A stretch of DNA of 64,000 bases from contig NZ_CP159814.1 of the NCBI RefSeq assembly GCF_047722505.1, forward strand, positions 310,001 through 374,000, given 5' to 3'. This DNA comes from Pelagibacter sp047722505. Lineage in GTDB: Bacteria; Pseudomonadota; Alphaproteobacteria; Pelagibacterales; Pelagibacteraceae. Positions within the stretch are counted from its first letter, which is position 1. Each line of letters starts with the position of its first letter. Below the pieces are notes generated by a model. The model was given only the letters and a program-made list of their open reading frames with translations, was not told the origin of the DNA and did not search any database. The position numbers and the translations under genes were made by a program. Below are positions 7,767-17,030 of the stretch, piece by piece.

Positions 7767-9197
7767 TTATTTCCACCCAGTGACAGTTTTAACTTCTAGG
7801 TATTCTTCAAGACCCCATACTCCACCCTCTCGACCATTTCCTGACTGTCTAAATCCACCAAATGGGGTTCCTGGATCTGCAGCATTACCATTTATATATA
7901 CACAACCTGATTTAAGTTTTTTTGCGACTCTATGAGCTTTTTCTTTATCTTCAGTTTGTAAATAATTTCCCAAACCATATTCAGTATTATTAGTAATTTC
8001 TATTGCCTCTTCTTCTGTCTCAAAAGGAATGATGGATAGAACAGGGCCAAAAATTTCTTTTTTTGCTATTTCCATATCATTTGTAACATTTGTAAAAATT
8101 GTTGGCTTAATAAAATAGCCCTTATTTAAATTATTTGGTAGGTCGGGCCCACCTGCTGCTAATGTAGCACCTTCTTCAATACCACTTTTAATTAGACTAA
8201 TAATTTTATCATATTGTATTTTTGAAACTACAGGACCAATATGATCTCCTTTTTTTGAGGCTTCATCTACTTTTATTAGATTTGCTTCTTCTGCAGCCTC
8301 TTTAATAGCCCTTTGATAAATAGATTTTTCAACTAACATTCTTGTTGGTGCGTCACATGATTGTCCAGAATTACTCATAACGTTCCTAATTCCATCTCTA
8401 ACTGCATTGGGGTAAGAGTCTGCAAAAACAATATTTCCACCTTTACCTCCTAACTCTAGACAGACTCTTTTGATTGTTTCAGCTGCATTTTTAGAAATTA
8501 ATCTTCCAGCTCTTGTTGACCCAGTAAATGAAATCATATCAACATCGGGATGACCAGATAAATGTGTCCCAACTCCAGCTCCATCACCGTTAATTAAATT
8601 AAAAACACCTTTTGGAAAACCAACTTCATCAATCATTTCAGCAAACAACATTCCTGAAATAGGAGCAATTTCTGAAGGTTTTAAAATCATTGTGCACCCA
8701 GTTGCTAATGCTGGAATAACTTTTAGAGCAATTTGGTTAATAGGCCAATTCCAAGGAGTAATCAGTCCACAAACACCAATTGGTTCATAGCAAATATGGT
8801 TATTTGATTTTTTATTAAAGTGCTCGTCAAATTCAAAATCTTTAAGCCTTAGAATAAAATCTTCTAAATGTAATTGGCCAGAGGCAGTTTGTACTTCTGT
8901 TGCCCAATCCATAGGTGCACCCATTTCTAACGATATAGCTTCAGCCATTTCTCTAGATCTTTTTTTATAAACTGAGAGTAATTTTTCTAGATAGTTTAAT
9001 CGGTCTTCTTTGGTGGTTTCTTTCCATTTTTCAAAAGCATTTTTAGCAGATTTAATTGCATCATTGGTGTCTTCTTTTGAGCCTAAAGAAATGATTGCAC
9101 ATGGATCTTCATTACATGGGTTGATTACATTAAAGTCATTTAGTTTTTTTGGTTCAACCCATTGACCATTGATATAAAATTTTCTCTTATCTAGCAT
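7767..9197 (-). CDS. NAD(P)-dependent aldehyde dehydrogenase
   Basis: This 476-aa aldehyde dehydrogenase has all catalytic elements: Asn150 in TPWNWP, the FTGSTRAGR cofactor loop near 224-232, general base Glu248 in CLELGGK, and nucleophile Cys281 in SNSGQSC. It oxidises an aldehyde to the acid in the cytoplasm. The cysteine context differs from the CoA-acylating methylmalonate-semialdehyde enzymes (GQRC), so it looks like a hydrolytic member. It sits between a hydroxyisobutyrate-dehydrogenase-like gene (21 bases) and a VOC gene (3 bases) in the tmm-dddK operon. A semialdehyde from the acrylate/3-hydroxypropionate route, or an amine-derived aldehyde, are candidate substrates. Confidence 0.88.
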   Translation of the reverse strand: MLDKRKFYINGQWVEPKKLNDFNVINPCNEDPCAIISLGSKEDTNDAIKSAKNAFEKWKETTKEDRLNYLEKLLSVYKKRSREMAEAISLEMGAPMDWATEVQTASGQLHLEDFILRLKDFEFDEHFNKKSNNHICYEPIGVCGLITPWNWPINQIALKVIPALATGCTMILKPSEIAPISGMLFAEMIDEVGFPKGVFNLINGDGAGVGTHLSGHPDVDMISFTGSTRAGRLISKNAAETIKRVCLELGGKGGNIVFADSYPNAVRDGIRNVMSNSGQSCDAPTRMLVEKSIYQRAIKEAAEEANLIKVDEASKKGDHIGPVVSKIQYDKIISLIKSGIEEGATLAAGGPDLPNNLNKGYFIKPTIFTNVTNDMEIAKKEIFGPVLSIIPFETEEEAIEITNNTEYGLGNYLQTEDKEKAHRVAKKLKSGCVYINGNAADPGTPFGGFRQSGNGREGGVWGLEEYLEVKTVTGWK

Positions 9198-9218
9198 AAT
9201 ATTACTTTAACATGATAA

Positions 9219-10160
9219 TTATATTTCATATCCTTTTTCTTCTTGTTCGTTATCAATTAATTTATCTGGAAACCCATCTGCTCTAAAATCTACATTGTTT
9301 AAATCTTCCATTCTCTTAACAATCATTGAAGACCAAGCTCTTGAGCCATATTCTTTTTGACCATCTTTAAATATTTTTACAATTAAAGGAGAAATTTCTA
9401 AAGGTGCATTCAACTTTTTAGCTAGATTATCAAACAGACCAGTATCCTTAAGAACAAGATCCATTGTGAAATTAATATTATATGAGCCATTTAAAATTAC
9501 TTGGCTTTCAGTTTCATGAACAAATGAATTTCCAGAGGAAATAGCTATACCTTTATAAACTTTTGATAAATTTAAATTAGATTTTTTAGCAACAGTCCAA
9601 GCTTCGCCAAGAGCAACTAAATGAGTAGAGGCTAAATAATTTGTAATTACTTTCAAAACAGTTGCTGAACCAAGTTCTCCAGTATGTAAAATTTTTCTAC
9701 CCATCACAGTCAACGCAGGTAATATTTTTTCAAAAGCATTTCTTTCACCGCCAACAAATATTGCAATATTCCCAGTTGCAGCTCTATGACAGCCTCCACT
9801 TACCGGACCATCTAAAGGTAGACCATCTCTTTCTTTAACTAATTTACCTAATCTTTTTAACTCAGACTCATCTGTTGTGCTCATTTCTAACCAAACTTTA
9901 TTTTTAGAAATACCAGCAATTACACCTTCATTGCCTTCCATCACTTCAGCACAAATTTTTGGAGAAGGGAGACATGTTATTATTAAATCAACTTGTTGTG
10001 CTAATTCTTTAGGTGAATTTGCAATTTTTGCACCTTTATTTTGAAAATTTTTTGTAAGGTCTTCATCTAAGTCTCTAACAGTTAATTCAAATTTATTTCT
10101 CAATAAACTACTAGCAAGTTTACCACCTAGATTTCCAAGTCCTATAAAGCCAATCTTCAT
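9219..10160 (-). CDS. 3-hydroxyisobutyrate dehydrogenase family oxidoreductase
   Basis: This 313-aa beta-hydroxyacid dehydrogenase has a Rossmann GLGNLG at 7-12, the substrate motif DGPVSGG at 117-123 and the catalytic Lys170 with Asn174 (VLKVITNYL). The family oxidises 3-hydroxyisobutyrate, 3-hydroxypropionate, tartronate semialdehyde and similar compounds. It lies 49 bases after dddK in the same operon. 3-hydroxypropionate, a product of acrylate hydration, would be a sensible substrate here; that link is inference. A reductase acting on a semialdehyde is the alternative. Confidence 0.82.
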   Translation of the reverse strand: MKIGFIGLGNLGGKLASSLLRNKFELTVRDLDEDLTKNFQNKGAKIANSPKELAQQVDLIITCLPSPKICAEVMEGNEGVIAGISKNKVWLEMSTTDESELKRLGKLVKERDGLPLDGPVSGGCHRAATGNIAIFVGGERNAFEKILPALTVMGRKILHTGELGSATVLKVITNYLASTHLVALGEAWTVAKKSNLNLSKVYKGIAISSGNSFVHETESQVILNGSYNINFTMDLVLKDTGLFDNLAKKLNAPLEISPLIVKIFKDGQKEYGSRAWSSMIVKRMEDLNNVDFRADGFPDKLIDNEQEEKGYEI

Positions 10161-10209
10161 TATAATCCTATATTTTAATTAATTCTTTTTAACTAATATA
10201 CTTAAGATT

Positions 10210-10590
10210 TTAGCTTGTTGAAATATACTCAACCTCAGAAAAACGATCTTTTGGAAAAATCCAATAAAATTCTAATGTTTCTTTACCAGTATTTTTTAAA
10301 GCATGCTCTGCATTTCCTGCTATATAAACCACATCACCTTTCTTAATCTCTTCAAGTTCACCAGATTTATTTAGTATTCCTGTGCCATTAGTAACTACAT
10401 ATATTTCTGCAGGCGAGTGATAGTGTAGGGTTAAATCTCCTCCAGGAGCAATTTCAGCAAAACCAAGTGAAAGTCCAGAACTTCCCATAAAATCTGCATC
10501 AATTAAGAATTTCCACCTAACACCTGGATATTTCTCGGTTGTTGACCACTCTTGATCAGAGACAGATTTAAGGTTTTTTACAAATATCAT
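10210..10590 (-). CDS. dddK: Cupin DMSP lyase DddK
   Basis: This 126-aa single-domain cupin matches what I recall of Pelagibacter DddK along its whole length. The catalytic and metal ligands fall exactly at the published DddK numbering: His56, His58, Glu62, Tyr64 (LHYHSPAEIY) and His96 (GNAEHALKN). DddK cleaves dimethylsulfoniopropionate to dimethyl sulfide and acrylate with a divalent metal, in the cytoplasm. It is the second gene of the minus-strand operon, 20 bases after the Tmm-type monooxygenase, whose known side reaction oxidises dimethyl sulfide. Full length, no truncation. This is one of the firmest functional calls in the window. Confidence 0.93.
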   Translation of the reverse strand: MIFVKNLKSVSDQEWSTTEKYPGVRWKFLIDADFMGSSGLSLGFAEIAPGGDLTLHYHSPAEIYVVTNGTGILNKSGELEEIKKGDVVYIAGNAEHALKNTGKETLEFYWIFPKDRFSEVEYISTS

Positions 10591-10610
10591 AAAAATTCAC
10601 AACTTATTAA

Positions 10611-11951
10611 TCATATTTTGGGCTGATCTAAAAAAGTTTTTAAAGAATCATCCATCGCAACTTCCCAGTCTGTATGATGTTTTGGACCAATTGATCCAGT
10701 TACAGGTGAAGCAAAGGACTTATTTCTATATGTCATAATATTTTCTACCTTATGATGCTCCCATTCTTTAAAAGTTTTTCTAATTAATTCAAAATCAATT
10801 TTTGGATAATCAGATAAATTGTGAAGTTCTTTTGTGTACTCTGTTTGGAAATCAATCATTTGATCTGCATTTTCTAACTTTTCTTCAAGAGATACCCATT
10901 TATTAATATCTTTTTCAATCTCCGTGTCACTTGGAACTTTAATTTTTCCCATTATAATATCTCTTGCAAACCAAGCCTGACAATCAAACATATTGAAAGT
11001 ATGAAATTGATCTTGCATACCAAGGTATATTAATTTGTGATTATTTTGCCAAACCACACCTTTATATAACTTTGATGGATATAATCTGTTTCCTGTTTTT
11101 AATTTAAGATCTTCAGATATAAAAGGAAAATGATGGAGATAACCTGTGCATAAAATTACAGCATCTGTTTCTTGAACATGACCGTCTTTAAATATCGCCT
11201 TATTACCTTCAAGTCGATCTAGGTGAAAAACTTCTTTCATTCCATCGGGCCATTTAAATCCCATTGGATTATGTCTATAAGCTATAGTCACACTTTTTGC
11301 CCCATACTTATGACATTGAAGAGCTACATCTTCTGCAGAATAGCTGCTTCCTAAAACAACAACATTTTTATCTCGAAATTCTTCAGCATCTCTAAAATCA
11401 TGAGAGTGCATTATTCTTCCAGGAAACGCTTTCATTCCTGGATATTCTGGAATAAACGGAACTGAGAAATGACCAGTTGATACAATTACATAATCAAAAA
11501 CATCTTTTGAAATTTTATCATTCTTTTTATCACGATAAGTAACTTCAAAATTTTTACCATCAAAAGACACATTGCTAACCGAGGTGTTAAATTTAATTTT
11601 AGACTTTAAATTTCCCTTTTTAACTCTACCCAAAATATAATCGTATAAAACTTCTCTGGGTGGAAAAGATGGAATTGGTTTTCCAAAGTGTTCATCAAAT
11701 GAATAGTCAGCAAACTCTAGACATTCTTTAGGACCATTGGACCAAAGATATCTATACATACTGTTAGGTACAGGGTCGCCGTATTGGTCAGAACCTGTTC
11801 TCCAACTGTAATTCCATAAGCCTCCCCAATCTTCTTGTTTATCAAAACAAACTATTTCGGGTATCTTTTCACCTTTTTTTTCAGCTTGTTCAAAAGATCT
11901 CAAGGCAGATAAACCACAAGGCCCAGCACCAATAATTGCTACTTTTGTCAT
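10611..11951 (-). CDS. tmm: Trimethylamine/dimethyl sulfide monooxygenase (Tmm-type FMO)
   Basis: This 446-aa flavin-containing monooxygenase has FAD motif GAGPCG at 8-13, the FMO identifying motif FPGRIMHSHDF at 176-186 and NADPH motif GSSYSAED at 201-208. Long stretches, such as YLWSNGPKECLEFADY and the C-terminal HHKVENIMTYR, match bacterial trimethylamine monooxygenase as I recall it. Tmm oxidises trimethylamine to its N-oxide and also dimethyl sulfide to DMSO. It leads the minus-strand operon and is followed 20 bases later by dddK, which produces dimethyl sulfide. The adjacency suggests the DMS activity is the relevant one here. A near-Tmm paralogue with a shifted substrate is the main alternative. 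Confidence 0.85.
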   Translation of the reverse strand: MTKVAIIGAGPCGLSALRSFEQAEKKGEKIPEIVCFDKQEDWGGLWNYSWRTGSDQYGDPVPNSMYRYLWSNGPKECLEFADYSFDEHFGKPIPSFPPREVLYDYILGRVKKGNLKSKIKFNTSVSNVSFDGKNFEVTYRDKKNDKISKDVFDYVIVSTGHFSVPFIPEYPGMKAFPGRIMHSHDFRDAEEFRDKNVVVLGSSYSAEDVALQCHKYGAKSVTIAYRHNPMGFKWPDGMKEVFHLDRLEGNKAIFKDGHVQETDAVILCTGYLHHFPFISEDLKLKTGNRLYPSKLYKGVVWQNNHKLIYLGMQDQFHTFNMFDCQAWFARDIIMGKIKVPSDTEIEKDINKWVSLEEKLENADQMIDFQTEYTKELHNLSDYPKIDFELIRKTFKEWEHHKVENIMTYRNKSFASPVTGSIGPKHHTDWEVAMDDSLKTFLDQPKI

Positions 11952-12031
11952 AAAATCACCTCTCCCTAATAAATTTATAACTGTACATTACCAACAAAAT
12001 GCTAAAAATTAATATAAAAAAATACAGTATT

Positions 12032-13060
12032 ATGAAAAAAATTATTATTATTGGTGCTGGAGCAATGGGGTCAGCATTCGCTGTGCCATGCCTTGACAAC
12101 CAGAATGAGGTAACACTTGTTGGTACGCACTTAGAAGATGATTTAATAAATAATATTCAATTAAATAATAATTTCCATCCAGCTTTAAATATTGAATTAC
12201 CATCAAAATTGAAGGTAGAAAAATTTAAAAAATTACAATCAATACTAGAAAGTAAGGTAGATATAATTGTTGCTGGAGTTAGTTCTGTAGGAATTGAATG
12301 GTTTGTTAATCAAATATCAAAAAATTATAAAAAAAATATTCCCATTATTTTATTAACAAAAGGTTTAGCCATAGAGGGCAATGAATTGATAACACTTTCA
12401 GATAAAATTAAAAAACTTCTCAAGGAAAAAGGTCATGAAGAAGTAAATATTTCAGCAATCAAAGGACCTTGTTTAGCAGCTGGTCTTGCATATAAAATGA
12501 GAACTGGCACTGTTATTGCAAACCCAGATATTAAAGAAACTGAAAAATTAAAAAAAATTATATCAACATATTATTATTCAACAGAAGTGTCAGATGATTT
12601 AACTGGTATCGAGTTATCAGGTGCAATTAAAAATATTTATTCAATGTTAATTGGAGCTTCTGAAGGATTAAGCAATTCAAAAGCACCTAAGGAAATTCAA
12701 TCTAAATATTATTTAAATACATCAGCCTCATTAATTCATAGATCAATTTCTGAAATGGTTGAATTTGTTTCTTTCTATGGAGGAAGAGCAGAAACTGTTT
12801 ATGGCTTAGCTGGTTTAGGAGATTTATATGTAAGTGCAATAGGGGGAAGAAATAGTTTGATGGGAAAATATTTAGGTGAAGGATATTTATATAAAGAAGC
12901 TAAAGAAAAATTTATGAAAAATATTACAGTAGAGGGTGCGCAACTTGCATTAGAAATTGGACCTAAAATCTTACAAGATCTTAATTCTAAACATTTTCCA
13001 TTAATGTTTAGTATGCTACACACTATATGTGAAAATAAGAAATTAGAAATTCAATGGTAA
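12032..13060 (+). CDS. NAD-dependent glycerol-3-phosphate dehydrogenase-like protein
   Basis: The protein starts MKKIIIIGAGAMGSAF, a standard Rossmann GxGxxG start, so ATG 12032 is preferred over an in-frame ATG 33 bases upstream. Motifs of the GpsA fold follow: LLTKGLAIEGNE, IKGPCLAAGLAY, the catalytic-type Lys in LSGAIKNIYSML, and AETVYGLAGLGDLYVSA. The family reduces dihydroxyacetone phosphate. Some motifs deviate from canonical GpsA (GPCLA where GPSFA is usual), so this may be a paralogue with another phosphorylated or keto substrate. It overlaps the next small gene by seven bases and heads a plus-strand operon with an iron alcohol dehydrogenase and a GATase. Confidence 0.75.
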   Translation: MKKIIIIGAGAMGSAFAVPCLDNQNEVTLVGTHLEDDLINNIQLNNNFHPALNIELPSKLKVEKFKKLQSILESKVDIIVAGVSSVGIEWFVNQISKNYKKNIPIILLTKGLAIEGNELITLSDKIKKLLKEKGHEEVNISAIKGPCLAAGLAYKMRTGTVIANPDIKETEKLKKIISTYYYSTEVSDDLTGIELSGAIKNIYSMLIGASEGLSNSKAPKEIQSKYYLNTSASLIHRSISEMVEFVSFYGGRAETVYGLAGLGDLYVSAIGGRNSLMGKYLGEGYLYKEAKEKFMKNITVEGAQLALEIGPKILQDLNSKHFPLMFSMLHTICENKKLEIQW

Positions 13061-13248
13061 AAAATATATTAATATTTGTTTTTATAGTCCTTGGAATGGT
13101 GGTTATTTTAAATTTTAGTGATTATAATTTAAAAAGAGCTGTCGATGCCTGCCTAGCTGGAAGTCAAAAATTATCCAAATCAAAAATTACAGATCTTGAA
13201 GAAGCTAAAAAATTTTGTGAAGAAGAAATTAAAAAAAATAAAAATTAA
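13054..13248 (+). CDS. Small single-span membrane protein of unknown function
   Basis: This 64-aa protein has one N-terminal hydrophobic segment (about 4-22) followed by a charged tail with two Cys (DACLAG and KFCEEE) and a final lysine-rich run. Its ATG overlaps the preceding stop by seven bases, which suggests translational coupling. I do not recognise the family. The two Cys, spaced 21 residues apart in the soluble tail, could pair if the tail is periplasmic. It may anchor or assist one of the enzymes encoded beside it. Confidence 0.6.
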   Translation: MVKNILIFVFIVLGMVVILNFSDYNLKRAVDACLAGSQKLSKSKITDLEEAKKFCEEEIKKNKN

Positions 13249-13262
13249 AAAGAGACCCTTAA

Positions 13263-14426
13263 ATGAAGTCAAATTGGAATTATCCAACAACTATGTGGGT
13301 TGGAAAAGATAGAATTAAAGATCTAAGTATTGCTTGCAAAACTTTAAACATTAATAAACCATTGTTAGTAACTGATAGTGGTCTTGTTAAATCAAAAATT
13401 GTAATCAATGTGCTAGAGAATTTAAAAGAAGATGGTATTTCAGCGGAATTATATTCAGATGTTGTAGGTAATCCAACTGGCACCAATGTAACTGAGGGTG
13501 CCGATTATTATAATAAAAATAATTGTGATGGAGTAATAGCTTTTGGAGGGGGTAGCGGCCTAGATGTTGGTAAAGCAATTGCATTTATGTCAGGTCAAAC
13601 CCTATCTATTTGGGATTTTGAAGATGTTGGTGAAAATTGGACTAAAGCAAACTCTGACAAAATTGCACCAATTATTGCTGTACCAACAACTGCTGGAACA
13701 GGATCAGAAACAGGACGAGCATCTGTAATTTTAAATGAAGAAACTGGTGTAAAAAATATAATTTTTCATCCTAAATTTTTACCTTCAATAGTTATTTTGG
13801 ATCCGGTATTAACACTTAGTTTGCCTGCAAAGATTACAGCTGCAACTGGTATGGATGCGCTAGCTCACAATTTGGAAGCATATTGTGCACCAGGATATCA
13901 CCCAATGGCTGATGGAATTGCTTTAGAGGGTATGAGATTAATTAATGAATGGTTACTTGAAGCAGTTAACAACGGATCAAATATTGAAGCTCGACAAAAC
14001 ATGTTAACAGCAGCAAGCATGGGATCAACTGCATTTCAAAAAGGCTTGGGAGCAATTCACTCATTAAGCCATCCAGTAAATGCTTTAAATAATATTCATC
14101 ATGGTTTATCCAATGCAATATTCATGCCTTATGTATTAACCTTTAATAAAGATGTAATTGAAAAAAAAATAATAAAGATTTGTGATTATTTAGAACTTAA
14201 AGATAGATCTTTTGATGGCTTTGTTAGCTGGGTTTTAGATTTAAGAAAAAAACTAGATATACCTCACAAATTATCAGAAGTGATTGATGAAAAGGATTTT
14301 GATATTGATAGATTATCAAAAATGGCTTTAGCAGATCCATCTACTGGAGGAAATCCAAAAAAATTAACCAAGGATGATATGAAGATAATGTATCAGCACA
14401 GTATGACAGGTGAATTGTTTAAATGA
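13263..14426 (+). CDS. Iron-containing alcohol dehydrogenase
   Basis: This 387-aa group III alcohol dehydrogenase has the NAD motif GGGSGLDVGKA near 95-105, the PTTAGTGSE segment, and metal-ligand regions DALAHNLEAY and GAIHSLSHPVNALNNIHHG. It interconverts an alcohol and an aldehyde or ketone with NAD in the cytoplasm. It starts 14 bases after the small membrane protein gene and overlaps the GATase gene by four bases. The specific substrate is unknown; a short-chain alcohol or hydroxyacid is likely. Confidence 0.88.
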   Translation: MKSNWNYPTTMWVGKDRIKDLSIACKTLNINKPLLVTDSGLVKSKIVINVLENLKEDGISAELYSDVVGNPTGTNVTEGADYYNKNNCDGVIAFGGGSGLDVGKAIAFMSGQTLSIWDFEDVGENWTKANSDKIAPIIAVPTTAGTGSETGRASVILNEETGVKNIIFHPKFLPSIVILDPVLTLSLPAKITAATGMDALAHNLEAYCAPGYHPMADGIALEGMRLINEWLLEAVNNGSNIEARQNMLTAASMGSTAFQKGLGAIHSLSHPVNALNNIHHGLSNAIFMPYVLTFNKDVIEKKIIKICDYLELKDRSFDGFVSWVLDLRKKLDIPHKLSEVIDEKDFDIDRLSKMALADPSTGGNPKKLTKDDMKIMYQHSMTGELFK

Positions 14427-15214
14427 GTGATTTGAATATTTTAATTGTTGAAGGAAATATTAGAGAAGATAGTGAGTTTTTTATTAAAGCAGCTGGAGCT
14501 TCTGCAGCAGATAACTTAAAAAACTTAATTTTAAAGATAGAACCATCTGCAATTACAGAAATTATAAATCCTGGTCATGATGATGAGACAATGAATGCTC
14601 TAAAAAATATGAATAAATATAATGGTATTGTCTTTACGGGTGGTGCAATGAGAATAAATGATATGACAGATGTGATTAAGAAACATATTAATTTTGCCTC
14701 TAATTGTTTTAATCATAAAAATAAAATTTTAGCAATTTGCTGGGGATTACAAGTTTGCTCAACAGCAGCTGGAGGTAAAGTAAACCCTGGCAAAAATGGT
14801 GCTCACATTGGAATTGCATCAGACGTAATTATTAATAATGAAGGTGAGAAACACTTTATATACAAAAACAAAAAAAAAATTTTTACCACACCAGCATTCA
14901 ATTTTGATGAAGTAAGTGAATTACCAAAAAATAATACTCTTTTATCAAGTGATGAAGTTAACAATGTAATGGGTGTTAGCTTTAATGCAGGAAACTCTGA
15001 AATTATTGGCTTACAGTATCATCCAGATTATGAGTACTTTCAGATGCTTAAACTTATCGAAGGTCGTAAAGAACGACTATTTGTAAATAAGAATTTTTTA
15101 AATGAAGAAGAGTATGAAAGTCATATCTCATACATAAAATCTCAAAACGAACTATTAGATTTTAATAATAGAACATGTGAAGTTAGAAACTGGCTTAATT
15201 ATCTACGTAACTAG
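14423..15214 (+). CDS. Class I glutamine amidotransferase-like protein
   Basis: This 263-aa protein carries a class I amidotransferase core: nucleophile Cys in ILAICWGLQ, then GKVNPGKNGAHIG, and the catalytic His in LQYHPDYE. The usual nucleophile-elbow Gly-x-Cys-x-Gly is present as ICWG with Ile in the first position. The last 45 residues extend past the core. It overlaps the iron alcohol dehydrogenase by four bases (ATGA) and converges on fhs. No synthase partner is adjacent, so it may hydrolyse a gamma-glutamyl compound or work with a partner encoded elsewhere. Confidence 0.75.
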   Translation: MSDLNILIVEGNIREDSEFFIKAAGASAADNLKNLILKIEPSAITEIINPGHDDETMNALKNMNKYNGIVFTGGAMRINDMTDVIKKHINFASNCFNHKNKILAICWGLQVCSTAAGGKVNPGKNGAHIGIASDVIINNEGEKHFIYKNKKKIFTTPAFNFDEVSELPKNNTLLSSDEVNNVMGVSFNAGNSEIIGLQYHPDYEYFQMLKLIEGRKERLFVNKNFLNEEEYESHISYIKSQNELLDFNNRTCEVRNWLNYLRN

Positions 15215-15217
15215 TTT

Positions 15218-16903
15218 CTAAAATAGACCTTCAATTTCACCATCTTTATTTAGTTTAATTGAATCTGCCGCTGGAACTCTTGGTAGTCCAGGCATTGTCA
15301 TAACAGCCCCACATATAACAACAATAAACTCTGCTCCAGAAGAAAGTTTAATCTCCCTAATTGGCAAAGAATGTCCTGTTGGTGCACCTTTTAAGCTTGG
15401 ATCTGTTGAAAAGCTGTACTGAGTTTTTGCAATACAAATTGGGAAGTCACCATACCCAGCATCTTCAAAGCTTTTTAATTGATCTCTAATTTTAGTATCA
15501 GCAATAACCTCATCTGCTCTATAAATTTCTTTTGCAATTGTTTCTATTTTTTTAAAAAGAGGAGTTTTGCTCTCATATAAGAATTTAAATTTGTCTTCAT
15601 TTTTCTCACATAATTCAGCAACATGGCTTGCAAGTTCTATTGTACCCTCACCACCGTTTGCCCAATGAGTACAGAGACTTGCTTTAACACCAATAGTGTC
15701 ACAAAATTCTATCAAAGCTTTTACTTCATTATCTGTATCTTTAATAAAATGATTAACAGCTACTGCAACTGGTAAACCAAATTTTTTAACATTTTCTACG
15801 TGTCTTTGAAGATTAACTAAACCTTTTTTTAAGGCTTCCACATTTTCTGTTTTAAGGTCATCTTTTGCTACACCACCATGCATTTTTAAAGCCCTAATAG
15901 TTGCAACAATTACAACACAGCTAGGTTTTAAATCTGACTTTCTGCATTTAATATCAAGAAATTTTTCCGCACCAAGGTCTGCACCAAATCCTGCTTCTGT
16001 AACAACATAGTCAGCAAGTTTTAGTCCAGTCTTTGTAGCAATTACAGAATTACAACCATGTGCAATATTAGCAAAAGGACCACCATGAATAATTGCAGGA
16101 TTGTTTTCTAAAGTTTGAGTAACATTAGGTCTAATTGCATCCTTTAATAATACAGTCATCGGACCTTGTGCTTTTAAGTCTTTAGCATAAACAGGTTTTT
16201 TATCTCTAGTATATGCAATTGTAATATTTCCAATTCTTTTTTCTAAATCTTCTAAATCATTTGATAAGCAAAAGATTGCCATGATTTCAGATGCAACAGT
16301 TATATCAAAACCATCTTCTCTTGGAAAACCATTTGCAACTCCACCTAAATTTATATTTATAGATCTTAATGAACGATCATTCATATCCATTACTCTTTTC
16401 CAAACAATTCTTCTAACATCGATATCTAATTTATTTCCCCAATAGATATGATTATCAATTAATGCTGATAATAAATTATGAGCTGATGTTATTGCGTGGA
16501 AATCTCCAGTAAAATGTAAATTAATTTGCTCCATTGGAACTACTTGAGCATAACCACCACCTGCTGCTCCACCTTTCATTCCAAAAGAAGGACCAAGACT
16601 TGGTTCTCTTAAACAAACTATAGATTTTTTTCCAATTTTATTTAGACCATCATTTAAACCAACTGAAGTTGTGGTTTTTCCCTCACCAGCTGGAGTGGGA
16701 GTGATCGCTGTAACTAATATAAGTTTTCCATTTGGTTTATCTTTTAAAGTATCTAAATATTCTAAATTAATCTTTGCAATATGTCTGCCCATTGGACTAA
16801 AAGCTGAGCTTTCATCTGGTACATTTATCTTGGCTAAAATATCATTTATAGGTTGCATTTTAGCTTCTCTAGCTATTTGAATGTCTGACTTAACTTCGCT
16901 CAT
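15218..16903 (-). CDS. fhs: Formate--tetrahydrofolate ligase
   Basis: This 561-aa enzyme has the ATP-binding TPTPAGEGKTTT at about 69-80, the GPSFGMKGGAAGGGYAQ segment that follows, and later GGPFANIAHGCNS. It interconverts formate, ATP and THF with 10-formyl-THF. In a cell oxidising methyl groups it can run in reverse and make ATP. It is transcribed away from the sox operon, whose product passes a methyl carbon to THF, so the two divergent units form a one-carbon module. Length is normal for the family. Confidence 0.95.
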   Translation of the reverse strand: MSEVKSDIQIAREAKMQPINDILAKINVPDESSAFSPMGRHIAKINLEYLDTLKDKPNGKLILVTAITPTPAGEGKTTTSVGLNDGLNKIGKKSIVCLREPSLGPSFGMKGGAAGGGYAQVVPMEQINLHFTGDFHAITSAHNLLSALIDNHIYWGNKLDIDVRRIVWKRVMDMNDRSLRSININLGGVANGFPREDGFDITVASEIMAIFCLSNDLEDLEKRIGNITIAYTRDKKPVYAKDLKAQGPMTVLLKDAIRPNVTQTLENNPAIIHGGPFANIAHGCNSVIATKTGLKLADYVVTEAGFGADLGAEKFLDIKCRKSDLKPSCVVIVATIRALKMHGGVAKDDLKTENVEALKKGLVNLQRHVENVKKFGLPVAVAVNHFIKDTDNEVKALIEFCDTIGVKASLCTHWANGGEGTIELASHVAELCEKNEDKFKFLYESKTPLFKKIETIAKEIYRADEVIADTKIRDQLKSFEDAGYGDFPICIAKTQYSFSTDPSLKGAPTGHSLPIREIKLSSGAEFIVVICGAVMTMPGLPRVPAADSIKLNKDGEIEGLF

Positions 16904-17016
16904 TTAAAACTCCTATAAGATTTATTTTTTAATGCTCAATTGATATCCTATTTTAATTTTTTGGAAACTTCTAAAAAATATATATAAAAAAAATAAGAAC
17001 TATTTATATTCGTTTG

Positions 17017-17022
17017 TATAAA
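17017..17022 (+). promoter_or_regulatory. Candidate -10 element for soxB with almost no leader
   Basis: TATAAA ends eight bases before the soxB ATG at 17031, with no Shine-Dalgarno sequence between. If used, the transcript would start at or next to the ATG and be leaderless. In such AT-rich DNA chance matches are common, and no strong -35 is seen. Confidence 0.35.
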
Positions 17023-17030
17023 ATTATTTT

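Noticed and set aside
7767..9197. Methylmalonate-semialdehyde dehydrogenase (MmsA)
   Set aside because: The nucleophile context is GQSC with a Glu248 general base, fitting hydrolytic aldehyde dehydrogenases rather than the CoA-dependent MmsA type.
16904..17030. Glycine riboswitch between fhs and soxB
   Set aside because: The 127 bases are almost all A and T, without the conserved GGA-rich hairpins of the glycine aptamer.
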